From positions 1-64,000 of the forward strand of contig JAEWIE010000040.1 of assembly GCA_023387375.1 (NCBI GenBank): DNA of 64,000 nt, given 5' to 3'. The position numbers and the translations under genes are program-made. This document shows, piece after piece, positions 16,830 to 26,196 of this stretch; within the stretch, counting starts at the first letter, position 1, and each line of letters starts with the position of its first letter. This DNA is from Bacteroidota bacterium. GTDB lineage: Bacteria; Bacteroidota; Bacteroidia; Flavobacteriales; Weeksellaceae. The notes beneath the pieces were generated by a model. The model made no database searches and was not told the origin of the DNA. It worked only from the letters and a program-made list of their open reading frames with translations.

Positions 16830-18425
16830 ATGATTGACACAGATGTGCTTGTAATAGGTTCTGGAATTTCAGGTCTTTCCTACGCAATCAAAATTGCGGA
16901 GAAAAGACCCGAAACAAAAATCACTATTGTGACCAAAGCCGACGAAGACGAGAGCAATACAAAATATGCGCAGGGAGGACTTGCTGTCGTGACCGACTTT
17001 GACCAAGACAATTTCGAAAAACATATCGAAGATACTATGAGAGCTGGAGACGGCGAAAACAAACGTGAAGTTGTGGAAATGGTCATTAAAGAGGGACCTG
17101 CACGATTCCAGGAACTTGTCGATTGGGGTACTCATTTCGATAAAGCGAAGAATGGAGACTATAAACTGGGAAGAGAAGGCGGACATACAGAAAACCGGAT
17201 TGTGCATCATAAAGACATCACCGGATTTGAAATTGAACGTGCACTTCTAGAAACCGCAAACCAGTCTTCCAACATAACAATTCTTGATTACCACTATGTG
17301 GTGGATCTCATCACTCAGCACCAGATCCCAGAGCGAACCCTCGATGTCGATAACATTACTTGCTATGGAGCCTACGTTTTAGATCAAAAAACGAAAAAAG
17401 TTAAAAAAATTGCAGCCAAAATCACACTGGTTGCCACAGGCGGAGCCGGTCATGTTTATAAAAACACGACCAACCCAATTATAGCCACTGGAGACGGCAT
17501 TGCCTTTGTTCATCGTGCCAAAGGAAAGGTTTCTAACATGCAGTATTATCAGTTTCATCCCACTGCGCTTTATTCACAACGTGAAGGAATGCTCTTTCTG
17601 ATCTCAGAAGCGCTCCGTGGGGATGGGGCCAAATTAAGAACGAAGAACGGTCAGCCGTTCATGCATCTATATGATCCAAGAGAAGAACTTGCTTCTCGTG
17701 ACATCGTCGCGCGCGCAATTGACAATGAACTTCTTAAAAGTGGTGACAATTACGTAGGACTAGATTGCCGTGAAATGGACCAGAAGAAATTCATGGAACA
17801 CTTTCCCAATATCTACCAAAAGTGCATGAGCGAGGGGATCGATCCCTTCAAACAACTCATTCCCGTCGTTCCAGCCTGCCACTATCTAATGGGAGGAATT
17901 GAAGTCGACCGCGATGGACAAAGTTCCATCAAGAATCTGTTTGCATGTGGAGAATGCACAAATTCAGGACTACATGGCGCCAATCGCCTCGCCTCCAATT
18001 CCCTTTTAGAAGGACTTGTTTTTGGACATAATGCAGCCCTGCGTAGTGTAGAGCTCTTAAATGAAGACGACTTTAATTATGAAGACCTTTCCTTGGTTCC
18101 TACATGGGATGATGATGGAATGAAGACCATCGATGAAATGATCATCATTAGTTATCTTCGTAAACAATTGCAAGAACTCATGAGTGACCTTGTCGCCATC
18201 GTAAGGAGCCATTCTCGTTTACAACTTGCAAAACGAAAACAAAACGAAATTTACTTAGCGGTGACAGAACTTTATAACTACTCTATTCTTTCTCCACAGC
18301 TTTCGGAATTAAGAAACCTAGTTAATATTTCGTATCTTATTATAAAGCAGTCTTTAGAAATGACAGAGAACAAAGGATCTTTTTACAACAAAGACCTAGC
18401 TTCCAAACCTTTAACCTTATCCTAA
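16830..18425 (+). CDS. nadB: L-aspartate oxidase
   Basis: First step of de novo NAD synthesis: oxidises aspartate to iminoaspartate using FAD. The 531 residues start with the FAD-binding motif VLVIGSGISGLSYAIKIAE, then NTKYAQGGLAVV and the substrate-site region typical of the family (HHKDITGFEIERALL). MQYYQFHPTALYSQ and the C-terminal GGIEVDRDGQSSIKNLFACGE / GANRLASNSLLEGLVFG are shared with the succinate dehydrogenase/fumarate reductase superfamily. Its neighbour nadC (22 bp downstream) confirms the pathway assignment. nadA, the quinolinate synthase gene that would supply the middle step, is not in the window. Confidence 0.96.
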   Translation: MIDTDVLVIGSGISGLSYAIKIAEKRPETKITIVTKADEDESNTKYAQGGLAVVTDFDQDNFEKHIEDTMRAGDGENKREVVEMVIKEGPARFQELVDWGTHFDKAKNGDYKLGREGGHTENRIVHHKDITGFEIERALLETANQSSNITILDYHYVVDLITQHQIPERTLDVDNITCYGAYVLDQKTKKVKKIAAKITLVATGGAGHVYKNTTNPIIATGDGIAFVHRAKGKVSNMQYYQFHPTALYSQREGMLFLISEALRGDGAKLRTKNGQPFMHLYDPREELASRDIVARAIDNELLKSGDNYVGLDCREMDQKKFMEHFPNIYQKCMSEGIDPFKQLIPVVPACHYLMGGIEVDRDGQSSIKNLFACGECTNSGLHGANRLASNSLLEGLVFGHNAALRSVELLNEDDFNYEDLSLVPTWDDDGMKTIDEMIIISYLRKQLQELMSDLVAIVRSHSRLQLAKRKQNEIYLAVTELYNYSILSPQLSELRNLVNISYLIIKQSLEMTENKGSFYNKDLASKPLTLS

Positions 18426-18447
18426 AGCCAACTCAAGAACCATACTC

Positions 18448-19317
18448 ATGACAAGACCATCCTACGCCACGGACAAAGTACTTACCCAATTTATTAAATC
18501 TGCCCTAGAAGAAGACCTTGGAAATGGTGACCACTCGACACTTTCCACGATTCCTAAGGATCTTATTCAAAGGGCACAATGCATTATTAAAGAAGACTGT
18601 ATCCTAGCAGGCGTCGAACTAGCGGAAAAGATCTTTACGACATTTGACAAAACTTTAGAAATCGAAGTGCTTATCAAAGATGGCACTTTCGTGAAGAAAG
18701 GAGCCATCGCTTTTATTGTTTCAGGAAAAGCCCAATCCATTTTGCAAACAGAAAGACTCGTTCTTAACTGTATGCAGCGCATGAGTGGTATTGCAACTCT
18801 TACCCACGATTGGGACTCTCGACTTCTCGGAACAAAAACCAAATTATTAGACACCCGCAAGACGACCCCGAATTTCCGTGTATGTGAAAAATGGGCGGTT
18901 GCAATTGGCGGAGGCACCAATCACCGCTATGGCCTATACGATATGATCATGCTCAAAGACAATCATATTGATTTTAATGGAAGCATTGCTGGCGCTGTGA
19001 AAAGATGCAAAGAGTATCTAAAGGCAAATAAAAAACGATTAAAAATCGAGGTAGAAACCAGAAATCTAACCGAGGTAAAGGAAGCAATTGACGCAAAAGT
19101 GGACCGCATCATGCTAGACAATATGGACAATGAAACAATGCGTAAAGCCGTTGAATTGATTGCCGGACGCTGCGAAAGTGAAGCCTCAGGAGGAATCACT
19201 CGCGACCGACTCCAAAGTATAGCGGCTTGTGGTGTAGATTTCATTTCTGCAGGTGCCATTACTCATTCGGCAAGCAATATTGATATCAGCCTAAAAGCCT
19301 TGCCAAACGACAATTAA
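18448..19317 (+). CDS. nadC: Nicotinate-nucleotide diphosphorylase (carboxylating)
   Basis: Converts quinolinate and PRPP to nicotinate mononucleotide, the step after NadA. The 289-residue protein has the N-terminal EEDLGNGDHST motif, LNCMQRMSGIATLT, the LDTRKTTPNFRVCEKWAVAIGGGTNHRYGLYDMIMLKDNH active-site block with its conserved Arg/Lys/His residues, and the C-terminal LEASGGI-type segment (here SEASGGITRDRL). It follows nadB by 22 bp in one operon. An A/T-only hairpin after the stop may help termination but is weak. Confidence 0.96.
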   Translation: MTRPSYATDKVLTQFIKSALEEDLGNGDHSTLSTIPKDLIQRAQCIIKEDCILAGVELAEKIFTTFDKTLEIEVLIKDGTFVKKGAIAFIVSGKAQSILQTERLVLNCMQRMSGIATLTHDWDSRLLGTKTKLLDTRKTTPNFRVCEKWAVAIGGGTNHRYGLYDMIMLKDNHIDFNGSIAGAVKRCKEYLKANKKRLKIEVETRNLTEVKEAIDAKVDRIMLDNMDNETMRKAVELIAGRCESEASGGITRDRLQSIAACGVDFISAGAITHSASNIDISLKALPNDN

Positions 19318-19488
19318 TTATTTGATTTGGAAAAAAACACGTTTTTTTTGTTAAATTATCAAAAAGTCAAAAATAAATTTCAATTTTAAAAACCGCTGCA
19401 AGCCCCTAATAATCAGTGTTTACAACTTCAAATATTGGAAGATTACAAATATTAACAATTCCTTAATGTGTAATTTGAATTTTAATAG

Positions 19489-19496
19489 TATTTTTG
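19489..19496 (+). promoter_or_regulatory. -7 box, TonB receptor promoter
   Basis: TATTTTTG, 35 bases before the ATG at 19532. Confidence 0.5.
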
Positions 19497-19531
19497 CCAC
19501 GTGAAAATTAATTTTACCTAATTAAACCATT

Positions 19532-22018
19532 ATGAATTTTAATCCATTCAAAAGATCAATGCTTGCGACGGTAGTAACTTTGTCTACTGCAAGTTTTTAT
19601 TTTGCTCAAAACTCTGACACTCTGCAAAGAGAAAGAGACATCGAGCAGGTTGTACTTTCTGGAGTCGCTGACATCGCGAAAGACAGAAAAACACCAGTTG
19701 CGGTTTCTACCATTAGAGAAGCTGTAATTGTGGAAAAACTGGGTAACCAGGAATTTCCTGAAATCCTTAATACGACTCCTTCCGTATACGCCACAAAAGG
19801 TGGAGGTGGATTTGGAGACTCTCGTATCAACGTAAGAGGATTTGACCAAAGAAACACAGCGGTAATGATCAATGGAGTTCCTGTGAACGACATGGAGAAT
19901 GGAGCTGTTTACTGGTCTAACTGGGCGGGTCTATCTGATGTAACTTCAGCAATGCAAGTACAAAGAGGACTTGGTTCTTCTAAATTAGCAATTGCTTCTG
20001 TAGGGGGAACAATTAACGTTCTTACAAGAGCAGCAGACAAAAAGAAACAAGGAAACATTATGGTAGGTGTTGGTAACGACGGATACCACAAAACTTTATT
20101 CTCTTACAATACAGGTAAATACGAATCTGGATGGTCATCTTCTATCTTAATGAGTAGAACTGCCGGTTCTATGTATGCCGACGGTACAGATTTCGAAGGA
20201 TACAACTACTACTTCGCTTTAGGTTTCAACCCTAACGCGAAACACGATTTCCAATTCACAATCACAGGTGCACCACAATGGCACAACCAAAGATCTTACC
20301 AATCTAAAATTTCTGACCATATTAAATACGGAGGATCTGAAGACCAGCCAAACAGAAAATACAACCAAAACTGGGGGTATTTGAACGGTGAGGAGTATTC
20401 AATGACTCGTAACTATTACCACAAACCGGTAATGTCGTTAAACTGGGATTGGAAATTCAATTCACAAACGAAATTAAACTCTGTCGTTTATGCTTCTTTC
20501 GGTCGAGGAGCTGGAACGGGAGATTTAGGAGGTATTGACAACAAATCCTACACTGCACTTCCAAGAACTGCAGATGGACTTATCCGTTTTGATGACATTG
20601 TAAAATGGAACCAAGGAGGAACCGTTGCTGATTTTGGAGCACCAGACGCAAACCCATTTGAAGCAGATGGAAACAGAAGAAACGGTCTTATCAGAAGAGC
20701 TTCTGTCAACTCTCACAACTGGTACGGAATCATCTCTAGCTTAAACCATAAATTTTCTGAAAACATTAATGCAACCATTGGTGTTGACGCAAGAAGATAC
20801 GACGGTATGCACTACAGAATTGTTTCAGACCTACTTGGTAACAAAGGATACACAGACAATTCCAATATCAACAATAGACCCAACCGTGTAACCAACACTT
20901 TTGCACCTACAGCAAGTTGGAATCCATTTGGAGGAAAAACCAACGATATGAAAGACCAAATTGCTTATAGCAATGACGGTATTGTAAACTGGATCGGTGG
21001 TTTCGGACAAGTAGAATATACAAACGATGCTCTCTCTGCATTTGTTCAAGGATCGGTATCTAACCAAGGATTCCAGAGAGTTGATTATATGCTATACGAA
21101 CCAGCAGAGCAAAAAAGTAAAAAAGTGGACCTAGTTGGATTCAACGTGAAAGGGGGTGCTAACTATAACATCAACGAAAATCACAACGTATTTGTCAACG
21201 CAGGTTACTACGAAAGACAACCTTTCTTTGGAGCTGTTTTCTTGAATAACAGAAATGACGTAAACCCAGATCTTACCAATGAAAAAATCACTTCATTTGA
21301 AATCGGTTATGGATTCAGATCTGCATTCTTCAATGCGAATTTAAACGTTTATTCAACGTCTTGGGACGATATCTACAAAAGAACTTCAACAAGAGTGGAT
21401 GGTGTGTCTTATGTCGTCAACATGATTGGTATGGGTGAAACCCATAAGGGAATCGAACTTGATTTCAATGCGAAACCAACAAACTTCATGAACGTGTACG
21501 GTATGCTTTCGATCGGTGATTGGAATTACAATGCAAATCCAACAGCTCACTTTATTGATGACGCCACTAACGACGTTATTGATACAAGAACATTACCACT
21601 AGATGGACTTAAAGTAGGAGATGCAGCTCAGCTAACTGCCGCATTAGGAGCAGACTTCAGAGTAACTGACTGGTTCAACGTAGACGCTCAATATAGATTC
21701 GCAGATAATTTATATTCCGCGTTCGATCCACAAACCGTACTTGATGGAAAAGTAGACCAAGGAGAAGCGGTTAAACTTCCTTCTTACGGACTTGTTGACC
21801 TTGGCGCGACGTTTAAGTGGAAATTCGCAAACGCACAGGGGCTTAAATTCAGAGTAAACGTAAACAATTTGTTTGACACGACTTACATCGCTGAATCTAG
21901 AACCAGCATTGCCGCAGATTCTAATGCAGCAAACAACTGGAATGGTATTAACAAGAAAAACGAAGTATACTTCGGGTTCGGTAGAACTTGGAATGCATCT
22001 GTTGCATACACGTTCTAA
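19532..22018 (+). CDS. TonB-dependent outer-membrane receptor
   Basis: An 828-residue outer-membrane importer. An N-terminal signal peptide (about 1-26, ending ASFYFA) leads directly into a plug domain with LNTTPSVYATKGGGGFGDSRINVRGF and the NGVPVND segment; no carboxypeptidase-like N-terminal domain precedes the plug. The rest is a beta barrel that ends SVAYTF with a C-terminal Phe, as expected for BAM recognition. The plug resembles the ferric citrate/siderophore receptor class, so iron uptake is plausible but unproved. It is followed by a clear terminator and has no SusD partner, so it is not a glycan Sus locus. Confidence 0.9.
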   Translation: MNFNPFKRSMLATVVTLSTASFYFAQNSDTLQRERDIEQVVLSGVADIAKDRKTPVAVSTIREAVIVEKLGNQEFPEILNTTPSVYATKGGGGFGDSRINVRGFDQRNTAVMINGVPVNDMENGAVYWSNWAGLSDVTSAMQVQRGLGSSKLAIASVGGTINVLTRAADKKKQGNIMVGVGNDGYHKTLFSYNTGKYESGWSSSILMSRTAGSMYADGTDFEGYNYYFALGFNPNAKHDFQFTITGAPQWHNQRSYQSKISDHIKYGGSEDQPNRKYNQNWGYLNGEEYSMTRNYYHKPVMSLNWDWKFNSQTKLNSVVYASFGRGAGTGDLGGIDNKSYTALPRTADGLIRFDDIVKWNQGGTVADFGAPDANPFEADGNRRNGLIRRASVNSHNWYGIISSLNHKFSENINATIGVDARRYDGMHYRIVSDLLGNKGYTDNSNINNRPNRVTNTFAPTASWNPFGGKTNDMKDQIAYSNDGIVNWIGGFGQVEYTNDALSAFVQGSVSNQGFQRVDYMLYEPAEQKSKKVDLVGFNVKGGANYNINENHNVFVNAGYYERQPFFGAVFLNNRNDVNPDLTNEKITSFEIGYGFRSAFFNANLNVYSTSWDDIYKRTSTRVDGVSYVVNMIGMGETHKGIELDFNAKPTNFMNVYGMLSIGDWNYNANPTAHFIDDATNDVIDTRTLPLDGLKVGDAAQLTAALGADFRVTDWFNVDAQYRFADNLYSAFDPQTVLDGKVDQGEAVKLPSYGLVDLGATFKWKFANAQGLKFRVNVNNLFDTTYIAESRTSIAADSNAANNWNGINKKNEVYFGFGRTWNASVAYTF

Positions 22019-22040
22019 TAATTAGATCATATCTTACTCA

Positions 22041-22068
22041 AATCCCGGTTTTCACCGGGATTTTTTTT
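22041..22068 (+). terminator. Intrinsic terminator after the TonB receptor gene
   Basis: 9-bp stem (AATCCCGGT / ACCGGGATT) with a 4-base loop and a run of T. The T run leads straight into the next gene's promoter box. Confidence 0.85.
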
Positions 22069-22075
22069 ATCTTTG
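22068..22075 (+). promoter_or_regulatory. -7 box for the membrane protein - asd unit
   Basis: TATCTTTG immediately after the terminator T run, 22 bases before the ATG at 22098. Confidence 0.55.
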
Positions 22076-22097
22076 TCTTTAACTTAAAACCAATTCA

Positions 22098-22538
22098 ATG
22101 GACACGTTTTTTATCATGCTTCAAGCGCACAGAGGATTTGCTTATCTTTTACTTCTGTTAACGGCACTTCTTGTTATTTCACTCTTTTTAGTGATGTTTG
22201 GATATTCGGGAACCATTTCAAAGTTTCTTAGGAAATCTTCTTTGTTTACGATGATTTTCTTTCACTTACAAGCCTTAATTGGGTTGGTGATGTTATTCTT
22301 CTTTTCGCCAGGATTCAAACAGGCGAAAGAAGCTGGAACCTTAATGAGCGATGCGGTTTCAAGACATACCTATGTAGAGCATCCTACAGCAATGATTATT
22401 GCTGCTATTTTATTAACCATTGCAAACAAACGAATTAAGACTAGTGAAAAGCTTCCTATGGGAACTTTCATTATGGCTTTACTCGCAGTGGTATTCATGC
22501 TATGGGCATTCCAATGGGGACGTCTATTTGGCGCTTAA
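22098..22538 (+). CDS. Small membrane protein of unknown function
   Basis: 146 residues with four hydrophobic stretches (roughly 12-35, 48-70, 92-110, 123-143), so an integral inner-membrane protein. Histidines lie in or beside the helices (FHLQALIG, HTYVEHPTA), which recalls cytochrome-b-like membrane proteins, but I see no pattern that proves haem binding. It is 15 bp upstream of asd and shares its promoter. I do not recognise a function, and the link with asd may only be transcriptional. Confidence 0.8.
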   Translation: MDTFFIMLQAHRGFAYLLLLLTALLVISLFLVMFGYSGTISKFLRKSSLFTMIFFHLQALIGLVMLFFFSPGFKQAKEAGTLMSDAVSRHTYVEHPTAMIIAAILLTIANKRIKTSEKLPMGTFIMALLAVVFMLWAFQWGRLFGA

Positions 22539-22553
22539 TTCGGATTAAAACAA

Positions 22554-23543
22554 ATGAAAGTAGCTGTTGTTGGCGCCACCGGTATGGTAGGCCAAGTGAT
22601 GTTAAAAGTTTTAGAGGAAAGAAATTTCCCACTAACTACCTTGATTCCTGTAGCCTCTAGTAAATCGATAGGAAAGGAAATTTCTTTCCAAGGAAAACCG
22701 TATCCGATTGTATCGATGCAAGAAGCCTTAGAACTTAAACCTCAAATTGCCCTATTTTCTGCAGGAGGGGAAACCTCCCTAGAGTGGGCGCCGAAATTTG
22801 CAGAGCAAGGAACCTTTGTTATCGACAACTCCTCGGCTTGGCGAATGGATAAGAATAAGAAATTAGTAGTGCCTGAAATCAATGCCGATCAAATTACGGC
22901 AAACGATAAAATCATTGCGAATCCAAACTGCTCGACCATTCAGCTAGTCATGGTCCTCTCTCCCTTGCACAAACACTACAAGCTTAAACGCGTAGTGGTT
23001 AGCACCTATCAATCGGTAACCGGTACGGGAAAAGCCGCTGTTGATCAGTTGAATGCAGAAATTTCAGGAAACCCTTCTGAAAAAGTATATCCTTATCAGA
23101 TTTTCAAAAATGCACTTCCGCATTGCGACGTCTTTACCGATAATGGGTATACGAAAGAGGAAATTAAACTCATGACCGAACCTAAAAAAATCATGCATGA
23201 CGATTCCTTCTCTCTTACCGCTACCGCGGTTCGAGTTCCCGTGCAAGGAGGGCATTCCGAGAGCGTGAATATCGAGTTTGAAACCGAGCCTTCTTTAGAA
23301 GAAATTCGTCAAATCTTTTCCGCTACACCTGGCGTGATTTTATTAGACGATCCTAAAAACAACTCCTACCCTATGCCTTTTTACAGCGAAGGGAAGGACG
23401 AGGTATTTGTAGGTAGAATTCGAAAAGACCCCTCTCAACCCAATACGATCAACTTATGGATTGTGGCAGATAATCTTCGAAAAGGAGCCGCTACCAATAC
23501 GGTTCAAATTGCAGAATATTTGGTCCAGCAAAACTTAGTATAA
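22554..23543 (+). CDS. asd: Aspartate-semialdehyde dehydrogenase
   Basis: Reduces aspartyl phosphate to the semialdehyde on the route to lysine/diaminopimelate, threonine and methionine. The 329 residues begin with the NADP-binding motif VAVVGATGMVGQVML. Catalytic Cys126 is in NPNCSTIQLV, and the active-site His234 is in VPVQGGHSESV. STYQSVTGTGKAAVDQL is also typical. A strong terminator follows. The aspartokinase for the preceding step is encoded at 31.5 kb in this same window, as a separate unit. Confidence 0.96.
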   Translation: MKVAVVGATGMVGQVMLKVLEERNFPLTTLIPVASSKSIGKEISFQGKPYPIVSMQEALELKPQIALFSAGGETSLEWAPKFAEQGTFVIDNSSAWRMDKNKKLVVPEINADQITANDKIIANPNCSTIQLVMVLSPLHKHYKLKRVVVSTYQSVTGTGKAAVDQLNAEISGNPSEKVYPYQIFKNALPHCDVFTDNGYTKEEIKLMTEPKKIMHDDSFSLTATAVRVPVQGGHSESVNIEFETEPSLEEIRQIFSATPGVILLDDPKNNSYPMPFYSEGKDEVFVGRIRKDPSQPNTINLWIVADNLRKGAATNTVQIAEYLVQQNLV

Positions 23544-23546
23544 ACA

Positions 23547-23576
23547 AACATCCCGCCCAAAAGCGGGATGTTTTGT
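23547..23576 (+). terminator. Intrinsic terminator after asd
   Basis: 10-bp GC-rich stem (AACATCCCGC / GCGGGATGTT), six-base loop, then TTTGTT. Confidence 0.85.
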
Positions 23577-23606
23577 TAGAACCCTTTAACAATATAGTAA
23601 AGAGCC

Positions 23607-24614
23607 GTGAAATCATCTCTCAATACAAAAAACAAGAATTTTAAATTTCAGCGTACCGTTGCGATCTTAGGAATTGTACTATTCCTCGCAAAACTAACAG
23701 CGTGGAGACTCACCAGCTCTGATGCTGTATTTTCGGATGCGCTCGAAAGCATTGTGAATATCATCGCGGCCTTCATGGGCCTTTATTCCCTTTATCTTGC
23801 AGCCAAACCCATGGATCATGACCACCCCTATGGTCATGGCAAAGTGGAGTTTGTCACTTCGGGAATAGAAGGCGCCCTCATCATCTTTGCGGGAATCATG
23901 ATCATCATCCAAGCAGTAGACTCTATACTACATGGCAACACTTTGCAAAAACTAGATGCCGGAATCTACATTATAGCCGCAACGGCCATTGTCAATTACT
24001 TGATTGGTTATTATTCAATTCAGCGAGGTAAAAAAGAGAACTCTCTTGTACTCCAGAGCTCTGGAAAACATTTGCAAAGCGATACCCTTACGACCTTAGG
24101 GGTGGTCTTAAGTTTAATCTTGGTGTACATCACTGGGATAAATTGGATTGACTCTGTCGTAGCCCTACTCTTTGGAGGATATATTATGTTTGTGGGCTAT
24201 AAGATCATCCGAAAGTCCCTTAGTGGAATCATGGATGAGGCAGATCTCAAAATGATTTCAAATCTAGCTAACTACTTACAGTCCGTTCGACAAAAGCAGT
24301 GGGTTGATCTTCATAACGTGCGCATCCAGCAGCACGGAAGTAAACTTCATATCGATGCGCACCTTACGTTACCCTACTATTTATCCTTAAGGGATGCTCA
24401 CACCGAAATGGAAAACGTCACCAAAACCATTGCCAAAGAAACAGATCGCCAAATTGAATACAATTTTCACATGGACGATTGCAAGCCTTTCTCTTGCAAA
24501 ATATGCAATCTAGACACATGTCCCGTACGTGAATTTGCCTTTGAAAAACAAATCGTCTGGAATGCAAAAACCATCACCCAGCCTAACAAACATACAGTGG
24601 ATAGTGAGCAGTAG
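23607..24614 (+). CDS. Cation diffusion facilitator (CDF) metal exporter, GTG start
   Basis: Inner-membrane Zn2+/Fe2+/Co2+-type proton antiporter, 335 residues. The first helix pair holds SSDAVFSDALESIVNI (metal-site Asp residues), and KPMDHDHPYGHGKVEF is the CDF His/Asp loop; the second metal-site pair is SSGKHLQSDTLTTLG. About six helices are followed by a cytoplasmic domain. The C-terminus carries a four-Cys cluster, DCKPFSCKICNLDTC, an extra likely metal site. The start is GTG at 23607, giving MKSSLNTKNKN; no in-frame ATG fits before helix 1. It lies 30 bp after the asd terminator, with no clear promoter box of its own. Confidence 0.9.
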   Translation: MKSSLNTKNKNFKFQRTVAILGIVLFLAKLTAWRLTSSDAVFSDALESIVNIIAAFMGLYSLYLAAKPMDHDHPYGHGKVEFVTSGIEGALIIFAGIMIIIQAVDSILHGNTLQKLDAGIYIIAATAIVNYLIGYYSIQRGKKENSLVLQSSGKHLQSDTLTTLGVVLSLILVYITGINWIDSVVALLFGGYIMFVGYKIIRKSLSGIMDEADLKMISNLANYLQSVRQKQWVDLHNVRIQQHGSKLHIDAHLTLPYYLSLRDAHTEMENVTKTIAKETDRQIEYNFHMDDCKPFSCKICNLDTCPVREFAFEKQIVWNAKTITQPNKHTVDSEQ

Positions 24615-24684
24615 CTTCACTTCAAACTCACTCCTATCCCTTGAATCAAAGCGATTCAAAGCCAAAGGATTGATTTCAAATCCT

Positions 24685-24692
24685 TATCTTTG
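24685..24692 (+). promoter_or_regulatory. -7 box, sugar kinase / RapZ-C / nucleotidyltransferase operon
   Basis: TATCTTTG, 12 bases before the ATG at 24705. The alternative TTG start at 24690 lies inside this box and is therefore unlikely. Confidence 0.55.
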
Positions 24693-24704
24693 CTATGCAT
24701 ACAA

Positions 24705-25745
24705 ATGGATCCATTGAAAAAGGCAAACGAATTTTTAAATGATTATTTAGCCACTGACGGAAGGCTAACCCCGCTACCTCAAAGTGGTTCGGCGCGGATT
24801 AATTATGTGGCTGAAGGAAAGGATAAGAAATTCATTCTTACTCAAAATGAAAACATTTTAGAGAATGAAAGTTTTCTCTATTTTTCAACTATTTTCTCAG
24901 AGCTTCAGCTAAACACGCCTAAGATTCTATCAGTCTCAAAAGACAAAACAATGTATCTTCAAGAATTCCTTGGGGAGCAGACCCTTTTTGAATACTTTCC
25001 AAAGGTAAGTTCGAATGAAGAACTTCAAACTCTTCTACAAAGCGTACTCGAGAAACTCTACGATCTACAAATGAAAACCCAAGGGCAGATTGATTATTCG
25101 AAAACCTTTGAGTACGAAAAATACAATGATCTCCCGATTCTTCACGATTTGAATTATTTCAAATTTTTGCTCGTGGACATCCTAGAAATCCCATATCACA
25201 AAACGCGTCTTTTAACGGAATTTAAAAAGCTTACGCATCTAATAGAGCAGCTGGGTCCTAAGGGACTTATGATTCGAGATTTTCAGTCTCGAAATATCAT
25301 GCTTGGTCCAAAGAAAGAAATTTACTTTATTGATTACCAATCCGCCATGTATGGGCCTCTACTCTACGATGTCGTTTCTTTTCTATATCAGGCCAAAGCT
25401 CCCTTTTCCGCGAAATTAAGAAAGGAGATGCTCACCTATTATCTCAATCTTTTCGAGGATTCAACTCAGCGCAAAGAATTAAAACAGGGGATTTTGCCTC
25501 TAAGGCTTATTCGCTCATTGCAAGTTCTTGGAGCCTACGGACTACGAGGACTCGTTCAACGAAAGCCTCACTTCTTAAGCAGCCTTGAAAATGGAATTAA
25601 AAATACCTCAGCCCTTTCTCGTCAGTGGAAAGAAATGGCTCATTTTCCAGAACTTCACAGTGTAATACAAGCTCTAGAAAGCCCAGAAACAAAAGAAAAA
25701 TTAGGCGCATTTCTGGATTCCCCTTCTACAAATACCTTAAAATAA
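24705..25745 (+). CDS. AmgK-like amino-sugar anomeric kinase (APH fold)
   Basis: 346 residues of the aminoglycoside-phosphotransferase fold. The catalytic loop reads LMIRDFQSRNIML (Asp192) and the metal-binding Asp210 is in YFIDYQSAMYGPLLYDVVSFL, which closely matches the AmgK pattern (xDFQDAxxGPxxYDxxSLL). AmgK phosphorylates MurNAc/GlcNAc at C1 in the cell-wall recycling route that bypasses GlcNAc-1-P synthesis. The MurU-like gene two positions downstream supports this. A general APH-family kinase of another substrate remains possible. The ATG at 24705 (MDPLKKANEF) is chosen over an upstream TTG that overlaps the promoter box. Confidence 0.78.
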   Translation: MDPLKKANEFLNDYLATDGRLTPLPQSGSARINYVAEGKDKKFILTQNENILENESFLYFSTIFSELQLNTPKILSVSKDKTMYLQEFLGEQTLFEYFPKVSSNEELQTLLQSVLEKLYDLQMKTQGQIDYSKTFEYEKYNDLPILHDLNYFKFLLVDILEIPYHKTRLLTEFKKLTHLIEQLGPKGLMIRDFQSRNIMLGPKKEIYFIDYQSAMYGPLLYDVVSFLYQAKAPFSAKLRKEMLTYYLNLFEDSTQRKELKQGILPLRLIRSLQVLGAYGLRGLVQRKPHFLSSLENGIKNTSALSRQWKEMAHFPELHSVIQALESPETKEKLGAFLDSPSTNTLK

Positions 25746-25752
25746 AATATCC

Positions 25753-26163
25753 ATGAGTGTTTTACATATTGAAATTCATAGTTTTTCCTATAAAAAGGGC
25801 GGAATTCCCAAAGATTCTACAGGCAACGGTGGAGGCTATGCCTTCGATTGCCGCGGAATACTGAATCCAGGACGAATCGATCAGTACAAACCCATGACGG
25901 GCGCGGAAAAGCCCGTGCAAGAATTTCTTGAAACGAAAACCAAAATGCCTGAATTCCTTAAAGCTGCGCACGAAATCTTAAGCCTTACTTTAGACAACTA
26001 CGTTGAAAGAGGTTTTGAGCATTTGCAAATTAATTTTGGATGCACAGGAGGGCAACACCGCTCCGTGTATGCCGCCATTCAAACCGCGAAGTATATTCAA
26101 AAGAACTATCCTATGACTAAAGTGACGATCCAACACGACGAGCAGCCGCAGTTAGGCTCTTAA
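25753..26163 (+). CDS. Stand-alone RapZ C-terminal domain protein
   Basis: 136 residues matching only the C-terminal half of RapZ (YvcJ family): IHSFSYKKGGIP at 8-19, the FDCRGILNPG segment at 31-40, TGAEKPVQEFL at 49-59, and the signature GCTGGQHRSV at 96-105. In E. coli RapZ this half binds glucosamine-6-phosphate and contacts RNA and partner proteins; the N-terminal P-loop domain is missing here. The gene is wedged 7 bp after the AmgK-like kinase and 33 bp before the MurU-like gene. An amino-sugar sensor for this pathway is the natural inference, not shown by sequence alone. Confidence 0.88.
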   Translation: MSVLHIEIHSFSYKKGGIPKDSTGNGGGYAFDCRGILNPGRIDQYKPMTGAEKPVQEFLETKTKMPEFLKAAHEILSLTLDNYVERGFEHLQINFGCTGGQHRSVYAAIQTAKYIQKNYPMTKVTIQHDEQPQLGS

Positions 26164-26196
26164 CTTGATTCCCACTTTAGATCGTAAATTACTTTT

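Noticed and set aside
19318..19380. A/T-only hairpin after nadC as a terminator
   Set aside because: Six A paired with six T only; too weak to call with confidence.
19532..22018. A SusC-type glycan uptake locus
   Set aside because: No SusD partner, no carboxypeptidase-like N-terminal domain and no glycoside hydrolase next to it.
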